64,000 nt of DNA from Cyclina sinensis (GCA_012932295.1 JAAONU010000003.1:29808361-29872360), one strand, 5' to 3'; positions 1 to 13,955 are shown, numbered from the stretch's first letter. Notes: generated from the sequence alone by a model not told the origin. Program-made: numbers and translations.

Positions 1-487
1 TATTTGTATCTGAACAGACAATGAAATATCACGCTTTTCTAGGCTAACTTCATTTGCCATATTTGTAATTCCAAACTTTTTAGTGTTAACATAAAACTGG
101 CTTTTTCGAACAAAAAAATCTTCCTGTTTGCATGGATTTGTTTTTGAATATTTTTCCTTCGTTATTGTGAAACAAAAATATAGCACTGTGATATAGAATA
201 AATAACTTCGGACTGGGCTTAGTGGAAGTTAGTGTCAGTATGGTCATTTAATTATGCTTACTAAGATTAAGTACAAGACAGATGTAGGCTCTAAACCGAA
301 ACTGTGAGTGTAAGCACAATTATGACATGATCGGTGTATATTTTTTGAATGAACAACAATGGATCCGGCGTTTTAAGTCACTTGTGACGCTATCTTGTGT
401 AAATGAATAAAAACATGGAACCATAAATTATCTTCTTACGTTATTGTTATTATTAGTATTCGATTGTAGAGTTTTCGATTATAGAGT

Positions 488-668
488 ACCCCATTCCACA
501 AACAACCCTGGTCCTTCTACATGCTCAGAGTGTAGTACTGATACATTGGGCCACAATTTAATGTCTCATCCGAAAGACGGTAAATTGTATTGGTAGAGAA
601 GCGGGGAATAGAACTCGCGACCCTTGATACCAGCCCAGCTCGTTACCAGATCAAACTACTGTCATGCA
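488..668 (-). repeat. Partial copy of the tRNA-derived SINE, minus orientation
   Basis: On the minus strand it repeats the head and body of the element at 12468, with the B-box region near 600-620 and the TACACTCTGAGCATG-type body near 520-540. The tail is not evident. The rest of the first kilobase shows no gene. Confidence 0.6.
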
Positions 669-1214
669 TATTAACTAAAACAAAATTACAGTACCTGGCC
701 TATCTGTTTAGAATTTCAAGAAAAGTTTACTTCGGAGGCCGGACTCCAATGCCAAAATTTCTATCATCTAGCACAAGTGGATTGTCACACTTTTCCTTAT
801 GTAAATAGTAATTTATTCTTCTGAGACGTATAAACGTATTGTTACCTAAATATTATACAACAGACACCGGAAGTCATTCCAATGTTATCACTAATTTTAG
901 TCATATCCTTGGACAATTATAAAAGAAGCATGCCATAAAATATAGAGCATTTTATTTTCTTCTTGACCATATAAGTGCAAATGATGCGAACAAATTACTA
1001 CCTGGCGTGAGTTTGCCTTCATTTAATTTTGATTCAAATTCAGTTGTTTGCTTTTTACTATCAACTTGTGTTAATTATATTTCTGTTTATAATACAAAGA
1101 TATGTTCTGTTTAAACTTCTGTCTTGTCTCTCTGAATTTCTTCAACTGGTCTTCAACTCATGTTAATACGTTGATATTTGCCCCCTTTAACTCAAGGAAG
1201 ACTTTCTCTGGATG

Positions 1215-4200
1215 TTACCATGATCTTTTTTTTCTTTTCTCTCGATATCTAAGTAGCATTGCAAGTATGTAAAAAAATGCAGAGACAGCTTGCGACGTGC
1301 TGACAATGAGCAGAACACTTCCATAAGACCCTGTTGTGTCTCTAAGGCCACCTGTTAATGTAAAAAGATACCTTTGCATACAAAATATAATGAGCATTTC
1401 ATGGTATTAACTCTAGATGTATAAACATAAGCTATCAGAGGTGAAAATGACTACTTGAAATCAAACAAACAAAACAGATAGATGCTAAGGATAAAACCAG
1501 AATCAAAAATCATTTGTGTAAATACGTTATAGTTCTGGCAATGACTTAACAAGTTTACCTCAATATGATTCTAAAGATTATGCTTTAAGTTTCGTAATAG
1601 TAGTAGTATAAATTGAAGCATAAAATGTTAATTAGCGAAATAAGGAGACTTATAGGCTCTCAGAAGAATGTTTTTCTTAATTTACACACTGTGTTTCATT
1701 TGCTTTTTCTGCATCTTGTCTTGTTGTATTGCCAAAAAAATCATACCTACCAAAAATCGGTCCAGTGGCAACCAACAATAATCCATTCACTGTAAACAAT
1801 AATCCTATGGCCACAGGTACTTGCTTAGCGTTCACAATTCTTAACGTCGCATTTATAGAGGACGATACTATTCCACCAAATGCCAGTCCAATTAATGATA
1901 CTCCAATCATATAAATTGATAAATGTGTTGAGAAATAAAGCAATAACTGTCCACATAATCCTGACAATGACGAACATACCGGATAGATGAAAGAATTTAT
2001 TCCCTTTCGTTGTTTAAGAAGACCAGGAATGAGTCTGCTTATAATGTTAAAAATGTTTAATGCAAAGAATGAAAGAAGTCCTTGCGAGGAACCTAAACCT
2101 TTCCACAACGCTATATCAAGTTTTAATAATAGATATCCATTTAAACTTACAATTCCAATCCAAAATGCTAGGGCTAGGCATATATATGGTTTAGTCATCA
2201 TAGTTTTGTACGATGAGAAGGCATTAGATATACATATTTTTCCTGATGTTGGCATGCCTTTTTTGCCAGTAACATGTGTATTTGACCTATACTTTATAGA
2301 GCTATTAGTATCTGAAGTATTTCGAGAGGATCACAGTCATTAATACCTGTATAGTGATGAACATTATCTCCAGTATTGTCACATTTTTGATCCTGGTCAA
2401 AATCTGTATACTGCTCAACAGATTCTTTATGTTTGATATCGCCAGTGTCGTCGTTTTCCCTTGCTGCATCGTGTTTTGTTTCAGTGACATGTCGTAATTC
2501 ATCCGTAATATCTATAGCTCCATTGTCTAAATTATTATTTGTTCTTGCAATATCTTTTCTACTCGCAAAGCAAACTGTGAATAACAGAAATGTGTGTCCA
2601 GATATCCCGCCTAGGATAAGGAACGTTCCGGATAAACCATAGTTTTGATCCAACCATGTAAGAAGATATGGGTAGGTCAGACAAGAAATGCCAATAGCTG
2701 TTGTTAATACGGTTGTGCACAACAGCTTTCGACGGTCCGAGAACACACGTCCTACCGCTGTGTAACAACTGATTTGCGCCAAACTTATGCCAAATGCTAA
2801 AAATGTAAGTTTTGGTTTTTCATCATTTATCATTGCTTGACATCTTAAATCAGACTCAAAATACAGTAAAAAACAAGAAAGAAATTAAAATAAAAATATG
2901 GCTGTATTTCAAACACAATACTGAAATATACACATTGTGTCTGAGTGCACGTTTTAAAGGAAGGAAACTGCATTTTTCAATTAGAAGTAAACAATCATAG
3001 GCGTGTAAGCCCTAAAATCACGATTAAAAAAGTTGCGTTCGAAAAAAAAAAAAGATCTAATAGATCTAGATGGTCTTTGCAAATTAAACGAAAAGATAAT
3101 TTCAAAGATTTTTCCTATATACAAGTAAAGGTTAAAGTTCATAATATAAGATAAAAATAATCTGAAGTCAAAAAAGACGTTCTTCTCAATGCAGACAAAG
3201 AATGACCACAAAATATTCCCATAAGTACGTTACTCTCAGGTGAAATAAAGCAGTTTCTTCCATCACAAATTATCGTTTCTTATTTGGCACTGTCAATTCC
3301 GAACTGAAGTGAACTATTAATACTCAACTGACATCAAATTGTAAATACTCATATGTACCTGATATAATCCCTATACTAACATACAGGTGGAATATCGTTG
3401 CAGCAAAATAGGAAACTATGAAGCCAAATGGAACGAGTATGCTGGACATCAAAGTTACGACAGGAAGGCCCAATTTATTTACAAGAAATCCGCTTATAAC
3501 GCCTGAAATCATAAGAGTTAATTATTTATATGAGTATTTTTTCCCCAATAATTCATAAATGGGTCTTCTGGGGCTCTTGTGATAAAGAGTTTCGTTGTTT
3601 GTTTTTTTTTGTCAATAAAATGTGCTGAACATTCAAAATGGTGTGAATGCTCCTAACTTACATTAACGATGACAGAATTTTGGTTAAGGGGGCGAAATAT
3701 CTCTATACAGGTAAGAAAAAACGCAAACAAAAATATATCATATATCAAGATATTTTAATAGCCTTTCAGGTTACTCAATTTCATTAAAATACCTAGTGGT
3801 TGAATTCGTTTGTCCATTCGCATTTCATTAGTTCTTAAATTCGTTTTCAGTGTAAATGGTTTGGTCACCATACATAATACATCGCTGGCTCGGTTAATTG
3901 ATCGATTTTAGTCAGTGGACAAAGTATAATTACAACCACTAAGCCAGTTAGTGTTTTAGTCTGCTTTACTTACATAAATATTAGTCACGCTTTTATTAAA
4001 GCACTCTAATAAACACTAACCTATACCTAAAATTGCTAAATAATACTTACCGGAACCTAAACCTACGCCTAAAAGCAATGACTGTACCATGGCTGTTTTG
4101 GCTCTTTCAGTCTGATATGCGTCCATTATTTCAACAAACAAAACACCAAAGGAAAATAACAAGGCGAAGTCCGTCATCAGGGTAATTGCTGCAACAGCAA

Positions 4201-4220
4201 AAACCAACCATCTGGTATGT
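1215..4220 (-). CDS. SLC16/monocarboxylate-transporter-like MFS protein, 5' partial, frame break inside
   Basis: A major-facilitator transporter of the SLC16 type, expected in a membrane; the substrate cannot be told. Exons read on the minus strand: 4220..4051, 3502..3359, 2796..1751, 1351..1215. The first exon gives TM1 and the start of TM2. The second gives TM2-TM3. The large exon holds the FSDRR loop, the TM4 segment with LTWLDQNYG and LILGGI, a long acidic cytoplasmic loop, and TM7-TM11. The last exon gives TM12 and a basic tail ending RKKRSW. Splice phases agree at every junction (all phase 1). Two oddities. The first coding exon is missing: an acceptor AG lies just before 4220. The large exon changes frame between about 2296 and 2330, inside the loop after TM6, where the upstream frame stops and the TM7-TM11 frame opens. 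Family assignment is good; the exact paralog is unknown. Confidence 0.75.
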
Positions 4221-4666
4221 CTGGAACAATAATACATCAATTATATATGTGTCAGTCGAATGGAACGGACAAGTCAAGCTTAGACACTTAAGGTTACATA
4301 ACAGTTAATTCAGAAAAATTTTTATGAACAAAAAACTTAACATTTAAAGACCAATTAATCAAAAGTTAATTTAGAGGTTACCCCATAAGGACTTGATATA
4401 AACTGTAATTATATTATCTAAGTCCTAATGTCTTGTGATGTTTTTCTTCTTTACATATATTTACACATTAATGACAAATGTCTGCGTGTGCCTGTAGTTT
4501 TAAAGATGATGCAAAACCACCAGAGAATGTACATTCCACTTTTATAGTTTGCTGTGTTCTGTTTTGTCCCTTTTTAAAGTCCTATGTCAAATAAACACTC
4601 CATATCACAACATTTTTATTTTATGATAATAGCCACTTTTACGCACTCGAATTGTGTGTATTATTT

Positions 4667-4880
4667 ATTTAGTCTACTATGGTTCTGCTGCTAACAATAT
4701 GAAGTAAGTATTTAGTCTACTATGGTTCTGCTGCTAACAATGTGAAGTAAGCATTTAGTCTACTATGTTTCTACTGCTAACAATGTGAAGTGAGTATTTA
4801 GTCTACTATGGTTCTGCGGCTAATAATGTGAAGTGAGTATTTAGTCTACTATGGTTCTGCTGCTAAAATTTGAAGCGAGT
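4667..4880. repeat. 43-bp tandem repeat, about five copies
   Basis: Units begin at 4667, 4710, 4753, 4796 and 4839. Each contains TTTAGTCTACTATGGTTCTG followed by GCTGCTAACAATGTGAAG. Copies differ by a few substitutions, and the last is truncated and diverged. No coding frame is conserved. Confidence 0.9.
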
Positions 4881-7800
4881 ATCAAAATTGTAACTCAAAT
4901 ATTCAGATAAAGCTACTACATCAAGAAAGAATGTATGTACAGCTAGTGTTTATTTGCAGGTATTAAATAAATTGGTCTAGTGCGTGGGTCCAAATCTGTC
5001 ATTTATAAACTATGCCCAACCATTCTGCGAAATATTAGGTTTATGCGTTCAATTGTTCTTGGTTAATTGATCTGAAACCGTTTTATAAGTGCAGGCCAGT
5101 TTTGGTTTGACTTTAATTTGTCTTGTGACTTAAGTCCATAAACAGTTGGAATCTTTTTCTCAGTATGTCCAATCTACCTACCAAGTATGAATTGAGCTTG
5201 TTCAATTGTTAGTTGATCTAAAACTAACCAACCGACATGAGCACTGCTACATTCCCTGACTTCTCCAAAGGACGGCATTAAAAGACTTTTTTTTCTGATC
5301 AAGTTTATGCTTTATCAAATATGCTGAATTTAAATAACGTGTGGTCCTTTTCCCGCTATATGTCCCACTGCCCAAGGTTTCGGTTGAGAGGTAAGGAGTG
5401 GAGGTTTAAAACATCAGTACAAAAATACAAAAGATACCTTTTAATCATCATGAGCAATCCTTGTAAAAATATTTAGCACATATGTTTTTTAATCTAAACC
5501 AGAAAGTTAATCTTGTGCATAGAGTATTACACTTCAGCAAAACTGCTATACATCAGGCATGAGACAGCATAAACTTGTACATGTTTAAGTAAATTATGTT
5601 TTTTAAATGTCAAGATATCGGTTTAACATTGTATAAAAATGAGTCGTATGTTACATCTCATTAAATGATATTTTGCTTCAACACATATAAAATATATAAC
5701 AAGATACTATGGAAGACTATGAAACTAGCCATAGAATAATTTTGTATGAAAAAGATTAAACGTTGATTAAACGGGCATTTATCCAAATTGAGAAAAAAGT
5801 GTTTGGTTGTTTTTTTTTCCTTCATATGAATGGCAATGCTTGAAACTTTTATTATCTATTAAAATGCATATACATAAAAAATAGACTCTATTTGAATTGA
5901 ATTGAACGTAAATTATAAGCCAGGAAGTTCTGCAATGCAGAGCACATATTAGTAAAATTTACATGAACTACTTGAGTCTGAATAAAAATATTGTTTGTAA
6001 GTGTTGACAAATTGCAAAACAATGTCACAGTGCTTTTTTCGTTCTACATCTAAACTAAACATAATCTACACTAGTTGATCTGAGTTCGAAACAATGTATG
6101 ATAGTGCTAATCTATTCTCAGATTAGTACTGACTTCATATTTTACTTGTGCTACCTTGTTTAAAATCTTTACATTATTTACCATTCTGTTGCATTTTCTC
6201 TTTCAATATTACAAATCATATATCATGTCAGATCACCGTCGATACCTATATCGACAAGGCTTACCTTCCATATGCAGTGTTGGCGTATAAGAACATACCA
6301 CTGTTGACTCGAGTAATGAGAAACTTAGATAACGTAATTCCAATGATAGACAGGGTGTGACTTTTAATTAAATTGGTACAATACGAATGATGAAAATGAA
6401 TGAAATGCCAATGTAGCATGCTGTGGTAACAATGTTTTGGTTCACATGGACTATAGTGTTGAACGATAACTTTAATTTTGAAGGACCTATTGTGCCAGCC
6501 TATATATATCATGTAAAGAAATAGAGACTTGCTGATATTTCTGATGCAGATTAAAACTATAGAGAACTGCCTTCTAAATGTTTTAGTAATAGAGGATTCA
6601 CAGAGAGGGCGCCTGAAATGAAAATATCATATTACTAGTAACGACAATGAAGACACTGAAAACAAGAAATATCTTTAAAAAGATGATCGGCGTAGATACA
6701 GTACACAATTAATGCCCAATAAGTGTATAGTTTTCGGACATTGGCAGATATTGAATGGGAATAGAGTGTCCTTTTCTATAACAGTCCAGGCTATAAACAA
6801 AAAAATGATTTTTTTCGAATAAGGAATAAGGAACCAGTTCATTATTCCTTTTTTTTTTTTTTGGAATATGGAAGGAACCAGTTCCTTATTCCTTTTTCAA
6901 ATAAGGAATAGGGAACTAGTTCCTGATTCCTTATTCATATCTAAATAAGGAACAGCAGAATAAGTATTTATAAAAAAGAAATATGTATGGTTGATCAGCA
7001 ACATAGAACCACACTGAACATGCTGGAAACACTGAAAAAGGAACAGAAGATACAGAACTGCACTAACTTTTTTTAAGTTTCTGAAGGCAGGGATACGAAA
7101 GAAAAAACGATTCTGTGGCGGCTAGAAAATAACAAGAAAAGAGGAAAGAGAAAGCAAAACGAGATGTAGCTGGAGAGAAAAGAAGATCGTAAACTACATT
7201 ATGTGAAATAATTGCAGCTTTATTCCGATAAAAGAAAGGGAATGTCAGGATGAAAAACGAGTATTTTTAGAATCAGGGAAAATTTAGACTAGAAATATAC
7301 TAAAGAAGGCTTCATAAATAGTAGAGCTGAACGACCAAACTATAACAATTTGCAAGTTTCTTGATAGTAGTCCACAGGACTTGTATATCATACCATTGCC
7401 ATTTAGGGATATTAAAAGAAAATCAAGCTTGCCCCAAAATGCTTACGTTTTCTCCAAGTGGAGATAACTAAAGAAAATTATGATACTAGGAAAATAATTG
7501 AAGTTGCTTTCCATTCTTTTTCATCATTTATTTTCAACAACATTATACAAATATACGGAAAACATTAATACAAACATAATTCATTTCAATCTGTATCAAC
7601 ACAATGCACGAGTTAGTTTTATGTATTTCATTTGAAAAAAATGAACCGCTTTATAAAATTATATGAGAAAGTTCACCGTGTTTTCTTTAAAAGATTTTAT
7701 GCATGATGCTTAATCTAATATTTTCTATGGTAAAAATAATTTGTGATTGTTGCTTCCACAGGATTGCAATCTTTGCAAGTCGAAAAAAGCTATTATGAAT

Positions 7801-9837
7801 GTTTCAGAAGTCTCACAAATTGGTGTTACCAATATTCATTTTAAGCAAAGTCTTCGTTATAAGAATTATAGAATTATACTCACATTTTTGTACTTGAGCA
7901 TTCTTAATTTCGTATCAATTGTATGAGTCTTTAAAATTACCAAATACATGTAATTATACACCAGAAGCATTCCTGCTGTCATAAAATTTTAAGATCAAGT
8001 ATTGTCTGGAGACATCTAAACTCAGATATTTAGTTCTCTGCAACGTCTTTTTCAAAGTCCAACACGGTGAATGTGAAGTTCATAAAACATTCAACAACAA
8101 TAAAATAACAACAGACACGTTAATACAAAAGTTATAAAGGTTATTTTGTCATCTGCATTTACATTTACCGGAAACAAGATATTAATCTCGCTAAAATCTG
8201 ACCGGAACACATATCTAACCGTTTGACGGTATTCACTCATGTTACTGCCTGTGGTGTTTTCTTAAGTGATGCATTTACATTTTATACCTGCAATTTATTT
8301 TTTATATATACAAATTTGAAATTACTTAATCAAAATACACATGAATTATTAATGGTGAGAAATGTAATAGTATTTTAAGTGAAATAAAACTTTAATATTG
8401 GACATAATGAGTTGATGAATAGAATCAATATACTCGGCCCACTTGTCGCTCTCAGGAAAAACTAATCCCAGAACACTCTAAAAAAATTTATGATTAGCAT
8501 TTTGATTAGATTTTGACCTTCTTGGTCAAAGATCAGGCTCTTATAAGTGGGGACATATGTGTTTATAAAACGCAAGTTTGTGTGCATTTCTTAGTTCATC
8601 GGACATTCAAAATGTTTAAATAGGCACCAAAACACAATTAACTTTCCTCACCAAATTATGTGTCATTGTTATTTTCAATACCAACATGACCAAGGCTAAA
8701 GAAAGCTTACATTAAAATAAACTAGAATATGTTGCACTCGAAAACGAATGCTGAACAACATTTTCAGGAAGGCATTACAAGAGTTCCTAATCAGCAAAAA
8801 ACAGTTCATACACAATAACATAAAAGAAAGTGTAGAAAAGAATTGTGCAAAGAATTAAAAATACTGGATATGTCAAATGCACTTGAACAAATATAACAGT
8901 TTAAAGTAAGTTAAAATACAACAAATTTTAATACAAATGAGGTTAAAGAAGACATGTCGGCTGTTGTGTTAGATCGCTTCCTCTGCCTCGCAATTACATC
9001 ACAAATCTCTCTTAAACTGAAGCAAAATGAGTTTTTAAACATGTATTTACTCGTAAGTATGCAAGTTTGAAATAAAGAATGTTCGTACAGATACTAGTAC
9101 ATATGAGTAGACGTAACATTACGGTGCAGTCTACTGGAGAATGTTATTCTTTGTACCTAGTTCGTTGGTAGGCCTGTATACATTTGATTTCTTGAAGTGC
9201 ATCAATTTCATTCTGTAGCCACTTTTTATGCTGGTGTCGAAATATAGCTTTCATTATACTAGATAAAGTGTACTTTAATCCTTTCTGGGCACCTTTTGCA
9301 TTCATAATATTTTGTCAAAATTTAGCACGAAAAATAATATAAGATAAAATAATTTTATCTCTGATTCTTTGATTCATTACACGAAGCAATATCAAATGGA
9401 AGAAAAACGTGCGGTTCTTGATAGATAACCTCTCCTGACTATGGAGTGAAGTACACATTTTCACCCATTCCGGGATTTTCATGCATCTTTTCACTAGATT
9501 GAAAGTTAATTAAGGTAAGGGTTGAACTATGCGTCTTTTTGTCTTGACAAAAAATATCATTTACCTTCGATTTGCTGATTTTCTAATCGCACCGGTCGTA
9601 CCTCGTTTAAATTGTCTGCTTAAAATGCACAAAATCGTGAGCAATGCAGTCACGGAAACTTCATGAATGTCGGCCAAATAATTAAATTACAATAACTCTT
9701 GTACACAAAACAATAGAGAAAGCAAAATGAAAATTGCGAATTGAAACTTGATAAGCTGATTTTAATACGACGGAAAACAAGGTAACAAAATAAAAATATT
9801 TTTTTATGTCTGTCTATGCTTCGAATAGACACAGCTG
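4881..9837. other. Noncoding stretch between the transporter and the GPCR
   Basis: AT-rich sequence with no convincing exon. An open segment on the minus strand ending at a good donor near 6266 (GGAAG followed by GTAAGCC) was considered as an exon but has no recognisable protein match. The rest shows only short homopolymer runs and the palindromic patch at 6817..6955, listed separately. Confidence 0.5.
6817..6955. repeat. Palindromic GGAAC-rich patch
   Basis: Several nested inverted copies of AATAAGGAA and of the perfect palindrome GGAACCAGTTCC (also GGAACTAGTTCC), separated by a run of T. It could fold into alternative hairpins. It looks like a decayed foldback repeat. Confidence 0.6.
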
Positions 9838-11088
9838 CTAATTCAAGGGTATGTCAATAAAGTTTATAGCGGCTGTACTGGTCGTCTGACTAGCAGACAA
9901 CATTGTCTGGCTTGGGGTTTTCGCTTTCCTTCGAAAGGTTTCCAAAACCTGCTTTCGGAATCTCGATCCACTTAGGAAATACAATATGAAGTTGCAGGCA
10001 TGGTTGACGAAAAACAGCTGATTTATAATTGCCCAAACAATCTCCTGGCTTTCTGTCATTCCGTTTTCTTTGCTAATCCAGAATTGCCTTCCGATTAAGA
10101 AAACGTAGGCAGGTGTCGTAGTCACAACAAACACGACATTGACCAAAAGTAGTGTCCGAGTGATCTGGGTAGCTTGATCTCCATGCGCTAGTTTGAATCC
10201 CGAGTGTCGCATTTGATTTGACATCGTTCGTATGCGCAATTCCTTGCTTAACTGCAATTTCCGGACAATTAGTATTCCGCCAACAAAAAAGACTGACTCA
10301 GGAAAAATCTCGTAACATATGTGTGAAATGACCTGGAATGGCCCAGAAAAGAAATTGCCATAATCAGGATGATTAAACCAGCACATAGTGATTGTTTCTT
10401 CCTTAAATACAGGTATATGATCCCCATCACAAATAGTCCTCGACACATCGAACAAATCACACAACGTCTGAACATTGACTAAATCGCTCAAATTCTTCGG
10501 AAGAAGTTGTTCTGTTAAGTTGAACAATTCGTTGTCACACGCATAAGATATGTTGACCTTTGACAAACTCGGAGTCGTTGATATATTCTCGCATGACGTT
10601 TCAATCATGGTTACTTCGAAAAGCTCTAAACCAAATAGCAAATGACCATTTACGAAGAGGTATATGACGCAAATGGCAACTGAAACAAAAACAGCTGTAT
10701 TGACGGTGCATATAGTCTTTACCTTGTATGGTCTTACGGTGCAAATAGTTCGCTCGATGGTCAATGAAGCTAGTGTCGCCGTGGAGACATGACTAGCCCA
10801 GTATGTCAGAAATCAATGCAGAATGCACACCATGTTGTTAAGATGTCGGACATCGAAATGTGACAGGTAGATAATCCACCAACGAGGCAAAGCTACTGTC
10901 AACATAATTAAATCAGCGAAAGCCAAAACTGTAAGGAATATTGTAGATGATGTCTTTTTACATTTCTTATTTGTCAAAACAATTATTGTCATGAGGTTTC
11001 CAAGAACCCCCAACGTGCAAATTATTGGCGAACTTACTATCCAAATCAATCGAGCTGTGTTCGATCCTTTGTGTTGGCTGATGTCCAT
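9838..11088 (-). pseudogene. Class A (rhodopsin-like) GPCR, single exon, interrupted by an in-frame TGA
   Basis: Seven-transmembrane receptor read from ATG at 11088 to the stop at 9838..9840, about 416 codons in one frame, broken only by TGA at 10813..10815 (codon 92). TM1 carries the GN of TM1 (LGNLMTIIVL), TM2 has LAFADL, and the DRY position is ERT in LTIERTICTVRPYKV. A long second extracellular region has several Asn-linked glycosylation sites and Cys residues. TM6-TM7 end with NFILYFLSGSRFRKQV, the usual NPxxY/helix-8 area with the Pro lost. The sequence after the TGA (FLTYWASHVSTATLASL) continues TM3 exactly where family members do, so nothing else is missing. It resembles invertebrate peptide receptors of the FMRFamide type; the ligand is unknown. 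It may be a recent pseudogene, a null allele or a base error. Confidence 0.8.
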
Positions 11089-11099
11089 TGTACTCGAAG

Positions 11100-12460
11100 A
11101 CCTAATACAAGAACATTTCCGACAAGTCAGTTTTTCCTGTACAAACAGTTAGGAGGATAATTAACTCGATATTATGTAAAATAACAGATTTAGTATGATA
11201 GTCTTTCTATTTTCTATAGTTGAATCGCGGAATATTGGAATTTGTTTTCTCTGACTCGTTATATAGACATTTTCTATTTGGAAGGAGGTTCTTTTCTTGA
11301 GTCAGCATCTTGTGATTCGCTAATGTGAAATGAAGTCATTATCAGTGACAAGGAGAATGTTTTTAGCCATATTTAACACATAATTATAATTTAAATATCA
11401 ATGTCAATCTTAGCATTATTTTAAATGAAATGCAGACTTCCTTATTTCTATCAGCAGCAATTGAAAAAGGCGACATTACTCGAAATTTAAAGTGAAACAT
11501 CTCCAGACCCTGAAAGTAGCAAAGGAAGTAGAAGTGTCTGCTTCACAAACCAGAATGAACATTGAGTACCTAAATATAAAATTATTATATGACTATAATC
11601 ATATTTGTTATTATCTGAATCATAACAAGGGGGTTTTCATATAAGAAAATGAAAAGTTGTAAGGTTTAATCTGTGACAGAAGTATTTTTACTGTTTGTAC
11701 CTTAAATATGTGCACAAAGAGGCAGTTATTTAAATACAACATTACCAAATGTATAAAAATTGACAAAATAACTGAAAACGACGACCCATTAAGGCTTGAC
11801 TATGAATTACTTGTTGTAAAGATGGATTAGTTACACTTTGCTTCGAAACTGATTCGAATTTTTACGACTGTATAAATGATTTCAATTATATCTAATTATG
11901 TAATCAAAGCATGCAGTTCTGACGTTATCAGTTTAAAATATGAACAGTGTTGATTTACACAGCGTTAACATGACACGTGCTCGATTTTCTTGTTATTCGG
12001 CTGAGTAGATGAACGTCAAAATGCTTAAGTTACATATCATTTTAAACGTTATCAGAGATTCTTAAAGGAAAGGGTAATTAAAAGATCTAGTCAACTGTTC
12101 TTATGTTAAATGAACTGAGATAACAAATTATTTAGTTTAGGGCTTTACTTCCGCCGTGTTGTATTTTTTAATTCATTTCTTTACGATAAGAAACTTTCAA
12201 ACCCCGAATTTTACACCAAAGATGATATTTCAATGAAGCCTGATTTTCTATTAATGTTCTCAAAGTTTGCAGAAACTTTCATAGTACGAATTCTTAAACA
12301 GAAGATTAAATTTCAATCGAGCTTTTTTTGTATCAATGCTCTCAAATATTGTCATTTACCAAAAAAACTGTTGTACTCAAATACTAATGTTAAAAGTCTA
12401 ACTAGTTACAGTATTACGTATCTCATACTCAAAAGCTAACTACTTAAAGTATCATATGTC
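11100..12460. other. Noncoding stretch upstream of the GPCR
   Basis: AT-rich, with no supported gene, RNA or clear repeat. Any promoter of the receptor would lie at the left edge, but no specific element could be recognised. Confidence 0.5.
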
Positions 12461-12467
12461 TCATACT

Positions 12468-12740
12468 GAGCGGATCATTGGTCAAGTGGTAACGCGCTTG
12501 ACAGGTAACCCAGAGGTCGCGAGATCGTTCCCTGTTCCTCCAATAACATTACTAATGTTTTTCGGATGAACTGAGGTCCAATGTATCAGTGCTGTACACT
12601 GAGCATGCAGGGGTGTCTCTGGAATGGGCTACTTTCTGTACCTTGCACTATCCCCCATAACTTTAACTAATTAATCTCTGCAGGGAGCGTTGATCATATG
12701 GGCAACCGGTACCGACGGTAGATGGAAAGACACTGATTTG
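12468..12740 (+). repeat. tRNA-derived SINE, plus orientation
   Basis: The head is tRNA-like: an A-box-like TGGTCAAGTGGTAACGCG followed by a B-box-like GGTCGCGAGATCGTTCC. The body runs through a segment containing AGTGCTGTACACTGAGCATG and ends in a tail with ATGGGCAACCGGTACCGAC. The same body and tail recur at 488..668, 31650..32045, 52690..52935 and 56125..56340, which defines a family in this window. Confidence 0.75.
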
Positions 12741-12799
12741 TTTCCCTTGAAAATCAGCTGTTTACCAACACACGGCTACACAACTCTTTATCATTAAAA

Positions 12800-13955
12800 T
12801 ATCATTCAAACGTGAGATAAAATTGACGAAATTATTTTGGTTGTTGTAAACATGTTGGTTGAAGAAAAAAAATTAAGAAAAAATGATGCATAATACTAAA
12901 TTTTTATCGAATGATTATTTTCACAAACAGCAGATTGTTTGATTACGAATGTCGCGTGGCAGAGTTAGAGTTTAAAAAGTAAAAAAAAAATACCTTCAAC
13001 AGAAATAAAATAGGAATAGAGCGAATTCTATTTACACATGCAAGCACTAAGTGATGATGAAGTTCAGAAAAATGCTCAATATACATTACAGGGCTGTAAA
13101 TAAACTCAAACTTGATGTAAGTATTCCGTACAAAACTTCTGGGCGAAATAAAAGTCAAGCGGAACAATTGTTTGAATTATTATAAAAGAAAAATTAAATA
13201 AGATTAGCTATACCCATAATGAAAATACAGAAGATGTTTAAGTGTTGAGTGTGGATCTCATGAAGAAGGTAGATACATTGTATTATCATTATTTTGACTA
13301 AATACACTTCAAAAATAGAAATAATGTATTTAATGATTAAACGCAGCATCCACCTTCTTTAAGACCAGTTAAGATAATTCATGTCTTCATATAACAAAAT
13401 CTACGAAGAAAATTTAATAAGTAACAATCGATTCCAACAGTTCAGAAAAGGGCTATGACAGCCCTATGTCGCTCACCTGTCTATCATTGATGTTAACATC
13501 ATTACAAGTGAAAGACCTTACAAAGTCAGTAATAAAAATAATGTCCAGTGTAAGTGGTTTTCTATGGTGTTCAAGGCTTGAGCCATGTTAAAATCCAGCA
13601 AAACATGTACTTTTAAAGAAAAGTAACGATTGAATTAAGATTATTTTAGACAGTAAGTAGTCTCCTTTGTATAATAGTCTGAATAAAAATTACTCCTGGT
13701 AATGATTTTATGTTTAATTGTTTTGTTTATTAAATTTTATAAACTGTCAAAACCAAATGTTCCTCTCTTTTCAGCGAAAACACAGGGATATGTTACTGGT
13801 TAGCTAGAATGATTAGAGCCAAAACCAGTAGAAATATATAGACACTTACTTGAACAGAAGTTACAAAATATGGAGCTAATGAGAGAAAACAGATGGGAGC
13901 CACAGACTTGTCGGGACGATTTATAGCTGGAACATTGTCACCGATCCGAATAGTA
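12800..13955. other. Noncoding stretch before the hAT relic
   Basis: AT-rich, no gene supported. The right end (about 13780-13955) may still be part of the transposon but could not be read as protein with confidence. Confidence 0.4.

Noticed and set aside
6261..6360. Additional transporter exon on the minus strand with a good donor
   Set aside because: The donor is strong, but the translated segment does not match an SLC16 region clearly and no acceptor fits; not supported enough to annotate.
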